A stretch of DNA of 64,000 bases. Source: Legionella donaldsonii (GTDB lineage Bacteria; Pseudomonadota; Gammaproteobacteria; Legionellales; Legionellaceae). Below are positions 1 through 10,029 of this stretch, in pieces. The position numbers were made by a program, and so were the translations under genes. Location of the stretch: positions 357,501-421,500 of the forward strand of contig NZ_UGOA01000001.1 in assembly GCF_900452385.1 (NCBI RefSeq), given 5' to 3'. The notes below the pieces were generated by a model, which was given only the letters and a program-made list of their open reading frames with translations, did no database searches and had not been told where the DNA came from. How positions within the stretch are numbered: the stretch's first letter is position 1; every line of letters starts with the position of its first letter.

Positions 1-332
<332 letters not shown>

Positions 333-463
333 ATATAACCTGAATTGCTTTGAGGTTATAGGCAATAATGAAAGACGAATACGTTTGTGTTACCTCATAT
401 TCTTTACCGGCCTCCTGGCTATCGCAGTTAACCCTGCTTTAACCAGAACAGGCAAACCAGTTT
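333..463 (+). other. 23S-5S internal spacer with processing stem
   Basis: This 131-bp spacer contains no tRNA. It begins with an 8-bp perfect stem (TATAACCT at 334-341 pairing with AGGTTATA at 353-360), which may be part of an rRNA processing structure. Nothing else is evident. Confidence 0.6.
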
Positions 464-580
464 TCCTGGCGACCATAGCGGTTTGGAACCACCTGACTCC
501 ATCTCGAACTCAGAAGTGAAACAGACCCGCGCCGATGATAGTGTGGAGTTTCTCCATGCGAAAGTAGGTCATCGCCAGGG
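464..580 (+). rRNA. rrf: 5S ribosomal RNA
   Basis: This 117-nt sequence has the usual 5S features: a terminal stem (TCCTGGCGAC pairing with GTCATCGCCAGG), the conserved segment around ACCTGACTCCATCTCGAACTC, and the block CGAAAGTAGG near the 3' end. A T-run (TTTTTT) directly after the terminal stem fits the end of the rrn operon. End positions are estimated to within a few bases. Confidence 0.95.
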
Positions 581-599
581 CTTTTTTCCTAAGCAGTAG

Positions 600-650
600 C
601 TCGTGTGAATTGCGCACGAGAAAATTGGATGAAACCGTGCTGTTTCATCC
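600..650 (+). terminator. Two tandem hairpins after the rrn operon
   Basis: There are two consecutive stem-loops. The first pairs CTCGTGTG (600-607) with CGCACGAG (613-620). The second is a perfect 9-bp stem, GGATGAAAC (627-635) with GTTTCATCC (642-650). Neither has a strong T-run, so they could be rrn terminators or processing structures between rrn and the tRNA-tufB unit. Confidence 0.5.
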
Positions 651-702
651 GGCTGACTGGAGTCCCAGTTAGCGTGACTAAAGCACATGGCGTAAATAGT
701 AT

Positions 703-778
<76 letters not shown>

Positions 779-851
779 TCTAGATGCTAGCCCTCGTGTA
801 TACAAGGCTATTGACTTTAATCATATCATGAAAGAAAATGGCGTTCTTTTT

Positions 852-937
<86 letters not shown>

Positions 938-963
938 TATGAACAAAAAGATGTGGTTGACAA

Positions 964-1037
964 GCGGGTGTAGTTCAATGGTAGAACTTCAGCCTTCCAA
1001 GCTGATAGCGTGGGTTCGATTCCCATCACCCGCTCCA
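964..1037 (+). tRNA. tRNA-Gly (anticodon TCC)
   Basis: This 74-nt cloverleaf has acceptor arms GCGGGTG and CACCCGC with encoded CCA. The anticodon loop CTTCCAA reads TCC. It is third in the tufB tRNA cluster. Confidence 0.97.
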
Positions 1038-1076
1038 AGTTTGTTAAGCGGCAGACTGTAAAGTCTGTAATTTAAT

Positions 1077-1152
<76 letters not shown>

Positions 1153-1187
1153 TACAGTTATAAACTTTTGAATGGGGAGATTTTCCG

Positions 1188-2378
1188 ATGGCGAAGGAAA
1201 AATTTGAGCGTAAGAAGCCACACGTTAACGTTGGCACGATTGGTCACGTAGATCATGGTAAGACGACATTAACAGCGGCGATTACCACGATTATGGCAAA
1301 GAAATATGGTGGTACAGCGAAAGCGTACGATCAGATTGATGCGGCGCCAGAAGAGCGGGAGCGCGGAATTACGATATCAACAGCACACGTTGAATACGAA
1401 TCAGCAAACCGCCATTACGCTCACGTAGATTGCCCAGGTCATGCTGACTATGTTAAGAACATGATTACCGGAGCGGCTCAGATGGATGGAGCGATCCTGG
1501 TTGTATCAGCAGCAGATGGCCCAATGCCTCAGACAAGGGAACACATTCTGTTGTCGCGTCAGGTTGGTGTGCCTTACATTGTTGTGTTTTTGAATAAGGC
1601 GGACATGGTTGATGATGCGGAGCTTCTCGAGTTGGTAGAGATGGAAGTACGCGATCTGTTGAGCAGCTATGAATTTCCTGGTGATGATATTCCAATTGTA
1701 GTTGGATCTGCACTGAAAGCGTTGGAAGGCGACACGAGTGATATCGGCGTACCAGCGATTGAGAAGCTAGTAGAGACAATGGATTCATATATCCCCGAAC
1801 CAGTACGTAACATTGACAAGAGCTTCTTGTTACCAATCGAAGACGTATTCTCGATCTCTGGACGTGGAACAGTAGTAACAGGCCGTATCGAGAGTGGTAT
1901 CGTTAAAGTTGGTGAAGAAGTTGAGATTGTAGGAATACGGGATACCCAGAAGACGACCTGCACAGGCGTTGAGATGTTCCGCAAACTTCTTGACGAAGGG
2001 CGCGCTGGGGATAACGTTGGTGTGTTATTACGCGGAACGAAGCGTGATGAAGTTGAGCGTGGTCAAGTATTGGCGAAGCCAGGAACAATCAAGCCTCATA
2101 CAAAATTTGAAGCAGAAGTCTATGTGTTATCAAAAGATGAAGGTGGTCGTCATACACCATTCTTCAACGGCTACCGTCCGCAGTTCTATTTCAGAACGAC
2201 AGACGTGACCGGTTCTTGCGATTTACCAGCAGGTATAGAAATGGTAATGCCAGGTGACAACGTACAAATGATTGTTAACCTGCATTCGCCAATTGCTATG
2301 GACGAAGGATTGCGTTTCGCAATTCGTGAAGGTGGCCGCACAGTTGGTGCCGGTGTAGTCGCAAAAATCATTGAGTAA
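1188..2378 (+). CDS. tufB: Elongation factor Tu (copy B)
   Basis: EF-Tu is the GTPase that delivers aminoacyl-tRNA to the ribosomal A site. The 396-aa protein has full family length, with the P-loop GHVDHGKT near residues 19-26, the switch II motif DCPGHADY, and NKAD for guanine recognition. A Shine-Dalgarno GGGGAGA lies upstream of the ATG. The gene follows four tRNA genes, as in the classic tufB operon. The nucleotide sequence matches tufA at 17432 except for two silent changes, at 1505 and 1709, while the flanks differ completely. This points to ongoing gene conversion limited to the coding region. Confidence 0.99.
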   Translation: MAKEKFERKKPHVNVGTIGHVDHGKTTLTAAITTIMAKKYGGTAKAYDQIDAAPEERERGITISTAHVEYESANRHYAHVDCPGHADYVKNMITGAAQMDGAILVVSAADGPMPQTREHILLSRQVGVPYIVVFLNKADMVDDAELLELVEMEVRDLLSSYEFPGDDIPIVVGSALKALEGDTSDIGVPAIEKLVETMDSYIPEPVRNIDKSFLLPIEDVFSISGRGTVVTGRIESGIVKVGEEVEIVGIRDTQKTTCTGVEMFRKLLDEGRAGDNVGVLLRGTKRDEVERGQVLAKPGTIKPHTKFEAEVYVLSKDEGGRHTPFFNGYRPQFYFRTTDVTGSCDLPAGIEMVMPGDNVQMIVNLHSPIAMDEGLRFAIREGGRTVGAGVVAKIIE

Positions 2379-2387
2379 GTGATTGAT

Positions 2388-2413
2388 GGTGTGAAACTTC
2401 AGGGTTTCACACC
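2388..2413 (+). terminator. Hairpin between tufB and tRNA-Trp
   Basis: A perfect 10-bp stem (GGTGTGAAAC pairing with GTTTCACACC) with a 6-nt loop lies directly after the tufB stop. No T-run follows and tRNA-Trp starts 12 nt later. It may be a processing site or partial terminator rather than a full stop. Confidence 0.5.
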
Positions 2414-2425
2414 AAGATGTAAGAT

Positions 2426-2501
2426 AGGCCAGTAGCTCAATTGGCAGAGCGGCGGTCTCCAAAACCGCAGGTTGGGGGTTCGATTCCCTCCTGGCCTGCC
2501 A
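2426..2501 (+). tRNA. tRNA-Trp (anticodon CCA)
   Basis: This 76-nt cloverleaf has acceptor arms AGGCCAG and CTGGCCT followed by GCCA. The anticodon loop CTCCAAA reads CCA. It sits between tufB and secE, as in many gammaproteobacteria. Confidence 0.97.
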
Positions 2502-2515
2502 ACTACTAGATAATT

Positions 2516-2887
2516 ATGAAAAATACGAATGGTTCCACTATGAACTTTAAAGAAATTATGTTGTGGTTTAGTATCGGGCTAATCGCAATTTTAGCCTTTT
2601 TCTGTACATATTACTTTAATTTCTCAGGTCCTATAAAAGTCATTATCTGGCTCGGTTGGTTTGTGTTGACAGGATTGTTAGGCTTTTTTACATCCAAAGG
2701 TAAAGAAGTCTTCGCATTTGCAAAAGACGCAAAGATAGAGTTGCAAAAGGTAGTCTGGCCAACACGTCAGGAAACCGTTCAAACTACATCAATTGTTATG
2801 ATCATGGTTGCTGTCACTGGATTCATTCTGTGGGGTATTGATTCTGGCATGATGTGGGTAATCGCTAAATTAACACATTTGGGTTGA
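2516..2887 (+). CDS. secE: Protein translocase subunit SecE
   Basis: SecE is the small essential subunit that clamps the SecY channel in the inner membrane. The 123-aa protein has three hydrophobic segments, near residues 12-32, 38-58 and 93-118, which matches the long gammaproteobacterial form. The conserved SecE signature ([20 protein letters not shown]) precedes the last transmembrane helix. The gene lies 7 nt upstream of nusG, its usual partner. Confidence 0.96.
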   Translation: MKNTNGSTMNFKEIMLWFSIGLIAILAFFCTYYFNFSGPIKVIIWLGWFVLTGLLGFFTSKGKEVFAFAKDAKIELQKVVWPTRQETVQTTSIVMIMVAVTGFILWGIDSGMMWVIAKLTHLG

Positions 2888-2894
2888 TAATACG

Positions 2895-3440
2895 GTGGAA
2901 GAGCAAAAAACTAAACAATGGTATGTGGTTCATGCCTATTCAGGTCATGAAAATTTTGTTATGCGTGAAATAAAGTCACGTGCAGAACACCACAACCTGC
3001 AAGATAGAATAGGTGAAGTAGTCGTTCCATCAGAAGAAGTTGTTGAAATGCGGGCAGGTCAAAAAAGGAAAAGTACCCGCAAATTTTTTCCCGGCTATGT
3101 GCTGGTGAATATGGTTATGGATGATGAAACCTGGCATATGATTCGCGCAATTCCACGTGTCTTGGGCTTTATTGGTGGGACCAGTCAAACGCCGACTCCT
3201 ATTTCCGATAAGGAAGCTCGAGCAATTTTGCAACGTGTTGAAGATGGTGTTACTAAACCGAGACCGAAGATTCTGTTTGAACCAGGTGAGGTGGTGCGAG
3301 TTAAAGATGGACCATTTGTTGATTTCAACGGTGTTGTCGAAGAGGTCAACTATGAGAAAAGTAGGCTGCGAGTAGCAGTACTCATATTTGGTCGTTCTAC
3401 GCCGGTTGAACTTGAGTTCAGTCAAGTAGAAAAGACGTAA
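2895..3440 (+). CDS. nusG: Transcription termination/antitermination factor NusG
   Basis: NusG binds RNA polymerase and couples it to Rho or to the ribosome. The 181-aa protein starts with GTG. It has an N-terminal NGN domain ([13 protein letters not shown] at the start, [10 protein letters not shown] in the middle) and a C-terminal KOW domain ([16 protein letters not shown]). Its length equals that of E. coli NusG. It is translationally close to secE and followed by rplK, the standard order. Confidence 0.98.
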   Translation: MEEQKTKQWYVVHAYSGHENFVMREIKSRAEHHNLQDRIGEVVVPSEEVVEMRAGQKRKSTRKFFPGYVLVNMVMDDETWHMIRAIPRVLGFIGGTSQTPTPISDKEARAILQRVEDGVTKPRPKILFEPGEVVRVKDGPFVDFNGVVEEVNYEKSRLRVAVLIFGRSTPVELEFSQVEKT

Positions 3441-3534
3441 TTTGTTTGTATGTTAACCGGGGAGTCAAATTAGTACCTGCCCTTGATGCTTTGAGGGTAA
3501 CTATGAAATGGCGTTATACCCAAGAGGAGTAATG

Positions 3535-3969
3535 ATGGCTAAAAAAGTAGAAGCATATATAAAATTGCAAATTCCAGCCGGTAAGGCTAATCCAAGCCCA
3601 CCTGTTGGTCCTGCTTTGGGACAACGTGGTGTTAACATCATGGAGTTCTGTAAGGCTTTTAATGCGCAAACTCAAAATATGGAACAGGGCTTGCCTACGC
3701 CTGTAGTGATTACCGTATACAGTGATCGCAGCTTTACCTTTATAACCAAGACACCACCAGCCTCTGTGTTGCTTAAAAAGCAAGCAGGTATCCAAAGTGG
3801 AAGTGGTACTCCCAATACCAAGAAAGTCGCTAAGCTTAACCGTGCTCAACTTGAAGAGATTGCTAAAACAAAAGAGCCTGATCTTACAGCGGGTAGTTTG
3901 GACGCGGCAGTACGCACGATTGCGGGAACTGCACGCAGCATGGGTATTGAGGTTGAAGGTATTGAATAA
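3535..3969 (+). CDS. rplK: 50S ribosomal protein L11
   Basis: L11 forms the GTPase-associated centre with 23S rRNA and L10. The protein begins [12 protein letters not shown] and is 144 aa. A GAGGAG Shine-Dalgarno at 3524-3529 gives better spacing to the ATG at 3535 than to the ATG at 3532, and family alignment supports 3535. The [25 protein letters not shown] block is typical. It is followed by rplA after 9 nt. Confidence 0.98.
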   Translation: MAKKVEAYIKLQIPAGKANPSPPVGPALGQRGVNIMEFCKAFNAQTQNMEQGLPTPVVITVYSDRSFTFITKTPPASVLLKKQAGIQSGSGTPNTKKVAKLNRAQLEEIAKTKEPDLTAGSLDAAVRTIAGTARSMGIEVEGIE

Positions 3970-3978
3970 GGGGTTACC

Positions 3979-4674
3979 ATGGCTAAGTTAAGTAAAAAAC
4001 AGCAAAAAATTCGTGAAAAGGTCAAGCTTAATCATCTCTATAACGCAGTTGAAGCGATTGAGGTGTTAAAGGAATTTGCTAGTAGTAAATTTAAAGAAAG
4101 TTTTGATGTAAGTTTCAATCTTGGTGTTGATCCACGTAAGTCTGATCAGGTTGTACGTTCATCAACTAACCTACCAAAAGGTACAGGAAAAACTGTACGT
4201 GTTGCAGTATTTGCGCAAGGCGACAACGCGACTAAGGCAAAAAATGCTGGCGCTGACTTGGTTGGGTTTGAAGATTTGGCTGAACAAATTAAAGCCGGCG
4301 AAATGAATTTTGACGTTGTCATTGCAACGCCAGATGCAATGCGCATTGTAGGGCAACTTGGACAAATTCTAGGCCCCCGTGGTTTGATGCCTAACCCCAA
4401 GGTTGGCACTGTAACAATGAATGTTGAAGCGGCTGTTAACGATGCCAAGTCTGGTCAGGTTCGTTATCGAACAGATAAGAATGGTATTATCCACTGCTCA
4501 GTCGGCAAAGCAGATTTTAGTGCAGATGATTTGTTAACTAACATTTCTGCATTGATGGCGGATCTACGTAAAGCGAAGCCAGCTTCTTCAAAGGGTGTGT
4601 ATTTTAAGAAAATATCATTTTCTACCACGATGGGACCAGGTTTGCCTATTGATATTGCTACGATACCCGTGTAA
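3979..4674 (+). CDS. rplA: 50S ribosomal protein L1
   Basis: L1 builds the mobile stalk at the E site. In E. coli it also represses its own L11-L1 mRNA; that is family knowledge and no binding site was modelled here. The 231-aa length is normal, with the L1 signature [14 protein letters not shown] in the second domain. The ATG has a GGGG-type ribosome site in the 9-nt gap after rplK. Confidence 0.98.
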   Translation: MAKLSKKQQKIREKVKLNHLYNAVEAIEVLKEFASSKFKESFDVSFNLGVDPRKSDQVVRSSTNLPKGTGKTVRVAVFAQGDNATKAKNAGADLVGFEDLAEQIKAGEMNFDVVIATPDAMRIVGQLGQILGPRGLMPNPKVGTVTMNVEAAVNDAKSGQVRYRTDKNGIIHCSVGKADFSADDLLTNISALMADLRKAKPASSKGVYFKKISFSTTMGPGLPIDIATIPV

Positions 4675-4700
4675 CATATATCGCCCTTTAAAACGCTTTC

Positions 4701-4800
4701 ACGGCATAGACATGGTTCGATGCCGTCGAAGACCGCAGGTGCCGAAGGCTTAATTTCCTGCGCAGACGGTGAACCGGCTCCGGAACTCTCCGAGACGGCC
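4701..4800 (+). promoter_or_regulatory. Ribosomal protein L10 mRNA leader
   Basis: The 176-nt gap between rplA and rplJ holds a structured leader. It starts with a perfect 7-bp hairpin (ACGGCAT at 4701 with ATGCCGT at 4720). It contains CTTAATTTCCTGCG followed by GACGGTGAACC, which I recognise as the conserved core of the gammaproteobacterial L10 leader. In that family the L10-L12 complex binds here to repress rplJL translation. The assignment rests on motif recognition. Confidence 0.8.
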
Positions 4801-4850
4801 ACCATAACTGTCAAATCCACAGGATTTGCACAACTTAGGAGGTCAGTAAC

Positions 4851-5369
4851 GTGACGTTAACATTAGCTGCAAAGAAAGCTGTTGTTGAAGAAGTGACTGT
4901 AGTTGCTTCTAAGGCTATTTCGGCAGTCGTTGCTGATTATCGTGGTTTAACAGTGAATCAAATGACCCAGCTCCGTAGCGGAGCACGCAAAGCCGGTGTT
5001 TACATGCGAGTAGTGCCAAATACACTTGCCCGCAGAGCTTTTGAAAAAACCGAATTTGCTTGCTTAAGTGACAAGTTGGTAGGTCCTCTGTTTATTGCAT
5101 TGTCACTTGAAGCACCAAGTGATGCAGCAAGAATGCTAAAGGACTTTGTTAAAACATTTGATAAGCTTGAAATCAAAGCATTAGCAGTGAGTGGTAAGGT
5201 TTATGAAGCCGATCAGCTTGATGCGGTTGCTAGCTTGCCAACTCGTGATGAGGCGTTAGCCAAGTTGCTGTATGTGATGAAAGCGCCTGTTGAGAAGTTT
5301 GTCCGTACACTTGCAGCCCCGCATACCAAATTGGTTAGAACGGTTGCTGCTGTTAAAGACACAAAGTAA
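4851..5369 (+). CDS. rplJ: 50S ribosomal protein L10
   Basis: L10 anchors the L7/L12 stalk. The gene starts with GTG and has AGGAGG at 4837-4842. The 172-aa protein has the N-terminal rRNA/L11-binding domain (AVVADYRGLTVNQMTQLR) and a C-terminal helix for L7/L12 dimers. It lies 50 nt downstream of the L10-type leader and upstream of rplL. Confidence 0.98.
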   Translation: MTLTLAAKKAVVEEVTVVASKAISAVVADYRGLTVNQMTQLRSGARKAGVYMRVVPNTLARRAFEKTEFACLSDKLVGPLFIALSLEAPSDAARMLKDFVKTFDKLEIKALAVSGKVYEADQLDAVASLPTRDEALAKLLYVMKAPVEKFVRTLAAPHTKLVRTVAAVKDTK

Positions 5370-5411
5370 TAAACCACATAATCTTTTAATATTTTAACTT
5401 AGGAGCTAGAA

Positions 5412-5789
5412 ATGGCTGTATCTCAAAACGACATTCTTGACACAATTTCTAAAATGTCTGTAATGGAAGTTGTAGAACTTATCGAAGCAATGGAAAAGAA
5501 ATTCAACGTATCTGCTGCTGCCGCTGCTGTTGCTGTTGCTGCACCAGCTGCTGGCGCCGCTGCCGCTGCTGAAGAAAAGACTGAGTTTGATGTGGTAATG
5601 TCAAGCTTTGGTGCTAACAAAGTAGGCGTTATTAAAGCAGTGCGTGAAATTACTGGTCTGGGCTTGAAAGAAGCTAAAGACTTAGTAGAAGGTGCTCCTT
5701 CAACAATTAAAGAAGGTGTATCTAAAGACGAAGCCGCTGACATTAAGAAGAAGCTTGAAGAAGCTGGCGCGTCTGTCGACGTTAAGTAA
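5412..5789 (+). CDS. rplL: 50S ribosomal protein L7/L12
   Basis: This is the multi-copy stalk protein that recruits translational GTPases. The 125-aa protein has the N-terminal dimerisation helices, an Ala-rich hinge (about residues 36-54) and the C-terminal domain with [20 protein letters not shown] lies just upstream of the ATG. Codon use is strongly biased, as expected for a very highly expressed protein. Confidence 0.99.
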   Translation: MAVSQNDILDTISKMSVMEVVELIEAMEKKFNVSAAAAAVAVAAPAAGAAAAAEEKTEFDVVMSSFGANKVGVIKAVREITGLGLKEAKDLVEGAPSTIKEGVSKDEAADIKKKLEEAGASVDVK

Positions 5790-5810
5790 TACCGTTGTTT
5801 ATATGTATAA

Positions 5811-5840
5811 AAACCCGGCCATGGTCACATGGCTGGGTTT
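5811..5840 (+). terminator. rplL-rpoB attenuator hairpin
   Basis: A 13-bp stem with a 4-nt loop lies 21 nt after rplL: AAACCCGGCCATG (5811-5823) pairs with CATGGCTGGGTTT (5828-5840). Only a short T-containing tract follows and rpoB begins 39 nt later. This matches the partial terminator that lowers rpoBC expression relative to rplJL in E. coli. Confidence 0.8.
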
Positions 5841-5879
5841 GTGTGTTTGATGACATCAATAATTTACAGAGGAACCACC

Positions 5880-8800
5880 ATGGCAATTGCAAAAGCTAAA
5901 CCTCAATATTCACATGCTGAGAAAAAACGATTTCGCAAAAGCTTTGGTAGGCAAGCAGATAAGATGAAAATTCCTAATTTGCTTGAGATCCAGCTAAAGT
6001 CCTATAGTGATTTTTTACAGATCGATCCCAAGAGCGAGCAGCAAAATACTGGTCTGCACGCCGCGTTCTCGTCAGTATTTCCTATTGAGAGTTTTTCGGG
6101 TAATGCTCGACTAGAGTACGTGAGCTATAAATTGGGTGAGCCGGCATTTGACGTAAAAGAATGTAAACTGCGTGGGTTAACTTATTCAGCCCCTCTGCGC
6201 GTAAAAATACGACTCGTTGTCCTGGATAAGGATGCTGCAGGCGAGCCTAAGCCTATTAAAGATATTCGCGAACAAGATGTTTTCATGGGTGAAATACCCT
6301 TAATGACTGACGTGGGTACTTTTGTTGTTAATGGTACAGAGCGCGTTGTTGTATCTCAATTACATCGTTCACCTGGCGTTATCTTTGAACATGATAAGGG
6401 TAAGACACATTCCTCCGGGAAGTTGCTGTATTCTGCCCGTACAATACCTTACCGTGGCTCATGGTTGGATTTTGAATTAGATCCCAAGGATTGCGTTTTT
6501 GTGCGAATTGATAGACGTCGCAAGTTACCCGTGACTATTTTATTGCGTGCTTTAGGCTATGAAACAGAAGAGATCTTAGGTGAGTTTTTTGAATCCACCT
6601 ATTGCCAATTACGAAATGGTGAATTCCATATTAATTTAATTCCCGCCAGACTTCGGGGTGAAATTGCTTCTTTTGATATTGTTGTTCCAGAAACCGGTGA
6701 GTTAATTGTTGAGTTAGGTCGCCGTATTACTGCCCGTCACATTAAGCAGATGGAAAAGAGCAACATGCAGGATCTCGTTGTTCCAAGAGATTATTTGATT
6801 GGTAAAATTCTGGCAAAACATGTTGTTAATACAGAAACTGGCGAAGTGCTTGCTCAGGCCAATGATGAAGTGACCGCTGAGTTACTAGACCAACTTGCTG
6901 AACAAGGAATTTTCAGTTTTGAAATGATCTATACCAATGATCTGGATCATGGATCATACATTTCCGATACGTTGAAGATAGATCCTACCGCTAGTCAGCT
7001 TGAGGCTTTGGTTGAAATCTATAGAATGATGCGCCCAGGAGAGCCTCCGACTAAGGAAGCTGCAGAAGCCCTATTCAAAAATCTTTTCTTTGCTGAAGAT
7101 CGCTACGATTTATCGGCAGTCGGTCGTATGAAATTTAACCGACGTGTAGGTCGGAAAGATGATACTGGCCCAGGTACTCTAACTAAAGAAGATATTCTTG
7201 CTGTTATCAAAACACTCATCGATATTCGTAACGGTATTGGTATGGTTGATGATATTGACCACCTTGGTAACCGTCGTGTACGTAGCGTAGGTGAAATGGC
7301 TGAAAACCAATTTCGCGTTGGTTTGGTCCGTGTGGAACGCGCAGTTAAAGAACGTTTGAGTTTAGTTGAGTCAGAAAATTTGATGCCGCAGGATCTGATT
7401 AATGCTAAACCAGTCTCTGCTGCGATCAAAGAGTTCTTTGGTTCCAGCCAATTATCGCAGTTCATGGATCAAGTTAACCCGCTGTCAGGTGTTACTCATA
7501 AGCGCCGTGTTTCGGCCCTTGGCCCAGGCGGCTTAACCCGGGAACGTGCCGGTTTTGAGGTTCGTGACGTTCATACAACGCATTATGGTCGAGTTTGTCC
7601 GATTGAGACGCCTGAAGGGCCAAACATTGGTTTGATTAACTCGTTGTCTGTTTATGCGCGTACAAATGAGTACGGCTTTATTGAGACACCTTGCCGAAAA
7701 GTGATTGATGGTCATGTTACTGATGAAATCGAATATCTCTCCGCAATTGAAGAGGTTGATCAGTACATTGCTCAATCAAGTGTTGAAGTGGACGCAAAAG
7801 GTAAAATCCTGGCTGATCTCGTACCTTGCAGACACCAGAACGAATTTTCACTGACAACGCCAGATAAGATTAACTATATGGATGTGTCACCTAAGCAAAT
7901 CGTTTCTGTGGCTGCATCGCTAATTCCATTCTTGGAGCATGATGATGCTAACCGAGCTTTGATGGGCTCAAACATGCAACGTCAAGCTGTACCGACCTTA
8001 CGTTCTGAAAAGCCGTTGGTAGGAACTGGTATGGAGCGCACAGTTGCTTCCGACTCAGGTGTGTCGGTTGTTGCGAAGCGTGGTGGCATTATTGATTTAG
8101 TAGATGCTTCCCGTATTGTTGTCCGCGTCAATGATGACGAAACAACAGCAGGTGAGGCTGGTGTTGATATTTATAACCTGACAAAGTACTTTCGTTCAAA
8201 CCAGGATACTTGTATCAATCAAAGGCCGATTGTTTCTGCCGGTGATCGTATCCAGCGTGGTGATGTGCTTGCTGACGGTCCATGTACTGACATGGGTGAG
8301 CTTGCTCTGGGACAAAATTTGTTAGTTGCTTTCATGCCCTGGAATGGTTACAACTTCGAGGATTCTATTCTGATTTCTGAACGAATCGTACAAGAAGACA
8401 GATTTACTACGATCCACATCGAAGAATTAACTTGTATTGCCAGGGATACCAAACTAGGTACAGAAGAAATTACAGCTGATATTCCTAATGTGGGTGAATC
8501 AGCTTTGGCTAATCTGGATGAGTCTGGTGTTGTTTATATTGGTGCAGAGGTTAGTGCGGGTGATATTTTGGTGGGTAAGGTAACACCAAAAGGTGAAACA
8601 CAACTTACCCCGGAAGAAAAACTATTACGTGCTATTTTCGGTGAGAAGGCATCTGATGTGAAGGATTCTTCTCTGCGTGTTCCTTCTGGAATGAATGGTA
8701 CCGTAATCGATGTCCAAGTCTTTACACGTGATGGACTTGAAAAAGATGAACGTGCCAAGAGTATTGAAGAAGAGCATCTGGCACGAGTTCGGAAGGATCT

Positions 8801-9983
8801 GATCGACGAGCGCCGTATCCGCGAAGAAGATATTTATCATCGCGTAAACACCTTGCTGTTGAATAAATCTGCGACTGGCGGACCAGGCGCAATAAAAGCT
8901 GGCACTAAAATTACTGCAGCACATTTAGAAAAAATCGACAGGGAAAAATGGTTTGATATTCATGTTGATGATGATGCTGTCAGCCAGCAATTGGAACAGC
9001 TTTCCAAGCAATTAGAGTTACTCAGCAAGGAAATGGAAAAGCGCTTTAACGATAGCCGTAAAAAAATAATTCAGGGGGATGATTTAGCTCCTGGCGTATT
9101 GAAGATTGTTAAAGTCTATCTAGCTGTTAAGCGTCGTATACAGCCTGGTGACAAGATGGCTGGACGGCACGGAAACAAAGGGGTTATCTCGATCGTTGTT
9201 CCAGTGGAAGACATGCCTTATATGGAAGACGGTACGGCTGTAGATATCGTACTAAACCCATTGGGGGTACCTTCGCGTATGAATATCGGGCAGGTATTGG
9301 AAACCCATCTTGGTCTGGCTGCTAAAGGGCTCGGCCATAGAATTGCTGCACTATTGGATAATCAAGGCTCTACCGGTGAGATCAGGGATTATTTAGGCAA
9401 AATATATAATCATGATGATCAGGAACGTGTACGCCTCGATAGTCTGGATGATAGCGAATTGATGCTGCTGGCGGATAACCTGAGAGAAGGTGTTCCCATG
9501 GCAACGCCAGTGTTTGATGGTGCAAGCGAGGCAGAAATTAAATCCATGCTCGAGTTAGCCGGTTTACCTGCTGATGGGAAGACAATATTGTTCGACGGAA
9601 GAACTGGTAAGCAATTTGATAATCCAGTAACCGTTGGTTATATGTATATGCTCAAGCTGAACCATCTAGTTGATGACAAAATGCATGCCCGTTCAACGGG
9701 ATCGTATAGTCTGGTAACCCAGCAACCTCTTGGTGGAAAGGCACAATTTGGTGGTCAACGGTTTGGGGAGATGGAAGTGTGGGCCTTAGAGGCTTACGGT
9801 GCCGCTTATACGTTGCAAGAGATGTTAACAGTTAAATCGGATGATGTCGGTGGAAGGACAAAGATATATAAAAACATAGTCGATGGCGATCATCGAATGG
9901 ATCCTGGTATGCCTGAGTCTTTCAATGTGTTACTGAAAGAAATAAGGGCGTTGGGGATTGATATCGAATTGGATCACGACTAA
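5880..9983 (+). CDS. rpoB: DNA-directed RNA polymerase subunit beta
   Basis: This is the catalytic-core beta subunit, 1367 aa from the ATG at 5880. The start is chosen for its GAGGAACCACC ribosome site and for the family start [11 protein letters not shown]. An in-frame upstream ATG at 5829 lies inside the attenuator hairpin. The rifampicin pocket (SQLSQFMDQ, then [14 protein letters not shown]) has wild-type Asp, His and Ser at the main resistance positions. The switch and C-terminal motif ([24 protein letters not shown]) is intact. Confidence 0.99.
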   Translation: MAIAKAKPQYSHAEKKRFRKSFGRQADKMKIPNLLEIQLKSYSDFLQIDPKSEQQNTGLHAAFSSVFPIESFSGNARLEYVSYKLGEPAFDVKECKLRGLTYSAPLRVKIRLVVLDKDAAGEPKPIKDIREQDVFMGEIPLMTDVGTFVVNGTERVVVSQLHRSPGVIFEHDKGKTHSSGKLLYSARTIPYRGSWLDFELDPKDCVFVRIDRRRKLPVTILLRALGYETEEILGEFFESTYCQLRNGEFHINLIPARLRGEIASFDIVVPETGELIVELGRRITARHIKQMEKSNMQDLVVPRDYLIGKILAKHVVNTETGEVLAQANDEVTAELLDQLAEQGIFSFEMIYTNDLDHGSYISDTLKIDPTASQLEALVEIYRMMRPGEPPTKEAAEALFKNLFFAEDRYDLSAVGRMKFNRRVGRKDDTGPGTLTKEDILAVIKTLIDIRNGIGMVDDIDHLGNRRVRSVGEMAENQFRVGLVRVERAVKERLSLVESENLMPQDLINAKPVSAAIKEFFGSSQLSQFMDQVNPLSGVTHKRRVSALGPGGLTRERAGFEVRDVHTTHYGRVCPIETPEGPNIGLINSLSVYARTNEYGFIETPCRKVIDGHVTDEIEYLSAIEEVDQYIAQSSVEVDAKGKILADLVPCRHQNEFSLTTPDKINYMDVSPKQIVSVAASLIPFLEHDDANRALMGSNMQRQAVPTLRSEKPLVGTGMERTVASDSGVSVVAKRGGIIDLVDASRIVVRVNDDETTAGEAGVDIYNLTKYFRSNQDTCINQRPIVSAGDRIQRGDVLADGPCTDMGELALGQNLLVAFMPWNGYNFEDSILISERIVQEDRFTTIHIEELTCIARDTKLGTEEITADIPNVGESALANLDESGVVYIGAEVSAGDILVGKVTPKGETQLTPEEKLLRAIFGEKASDVKDSSLRVPSGMNGTVIDVQVFTRDGLEKDERAKSIEEEHLARVRKDLIDERRIREEDIYHRVNTLLLNKSATGGPGAIKAGTKITAAHLEKIDREKWFDIHVDDDAVSQQLEQLSKQLELLSKEMEKRFNDSRKKIIQGDDLAPGVLKIVKVYLAVKRRIQPGDKMAGRHGNKGVISIVVPVEDMPYMEDGTAVDIVLNPLGVPSRMNIGQVLETHLGLAAKGLGHRIAALLDNQGSTGEIRDYLGKIYNHDDQERVRLDSLDDSELMLLADNLREGVPMATPVFDGASEAEIKSMLELAGLPADGKTILFDGRTGKQFDNPVTVGYMYMLKLNHLVDDKMHARSTGSYSLVTQQPLGGKAQFGGQRFGEMEVWALEAYGAAYTLQEMLTVKSDDVGGRTKIYKNIVDGDHRMDPGMPESFNVLLKEIRALGIDIELDHD

Positions 9984-10029
9984 TCGTTCACTGAATAATT
10001 CTGACTAATAAATTTTTGGAGGCATAGAC

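Noticed and set aside
1465..1836. 123-aa minus-strand open frame inside tufB (and its twin at 17709-18080)
   Set aside because: It is a shadow of the highly biased tuf codon pattern. It repeats only because tufA and tufB are near-identical.
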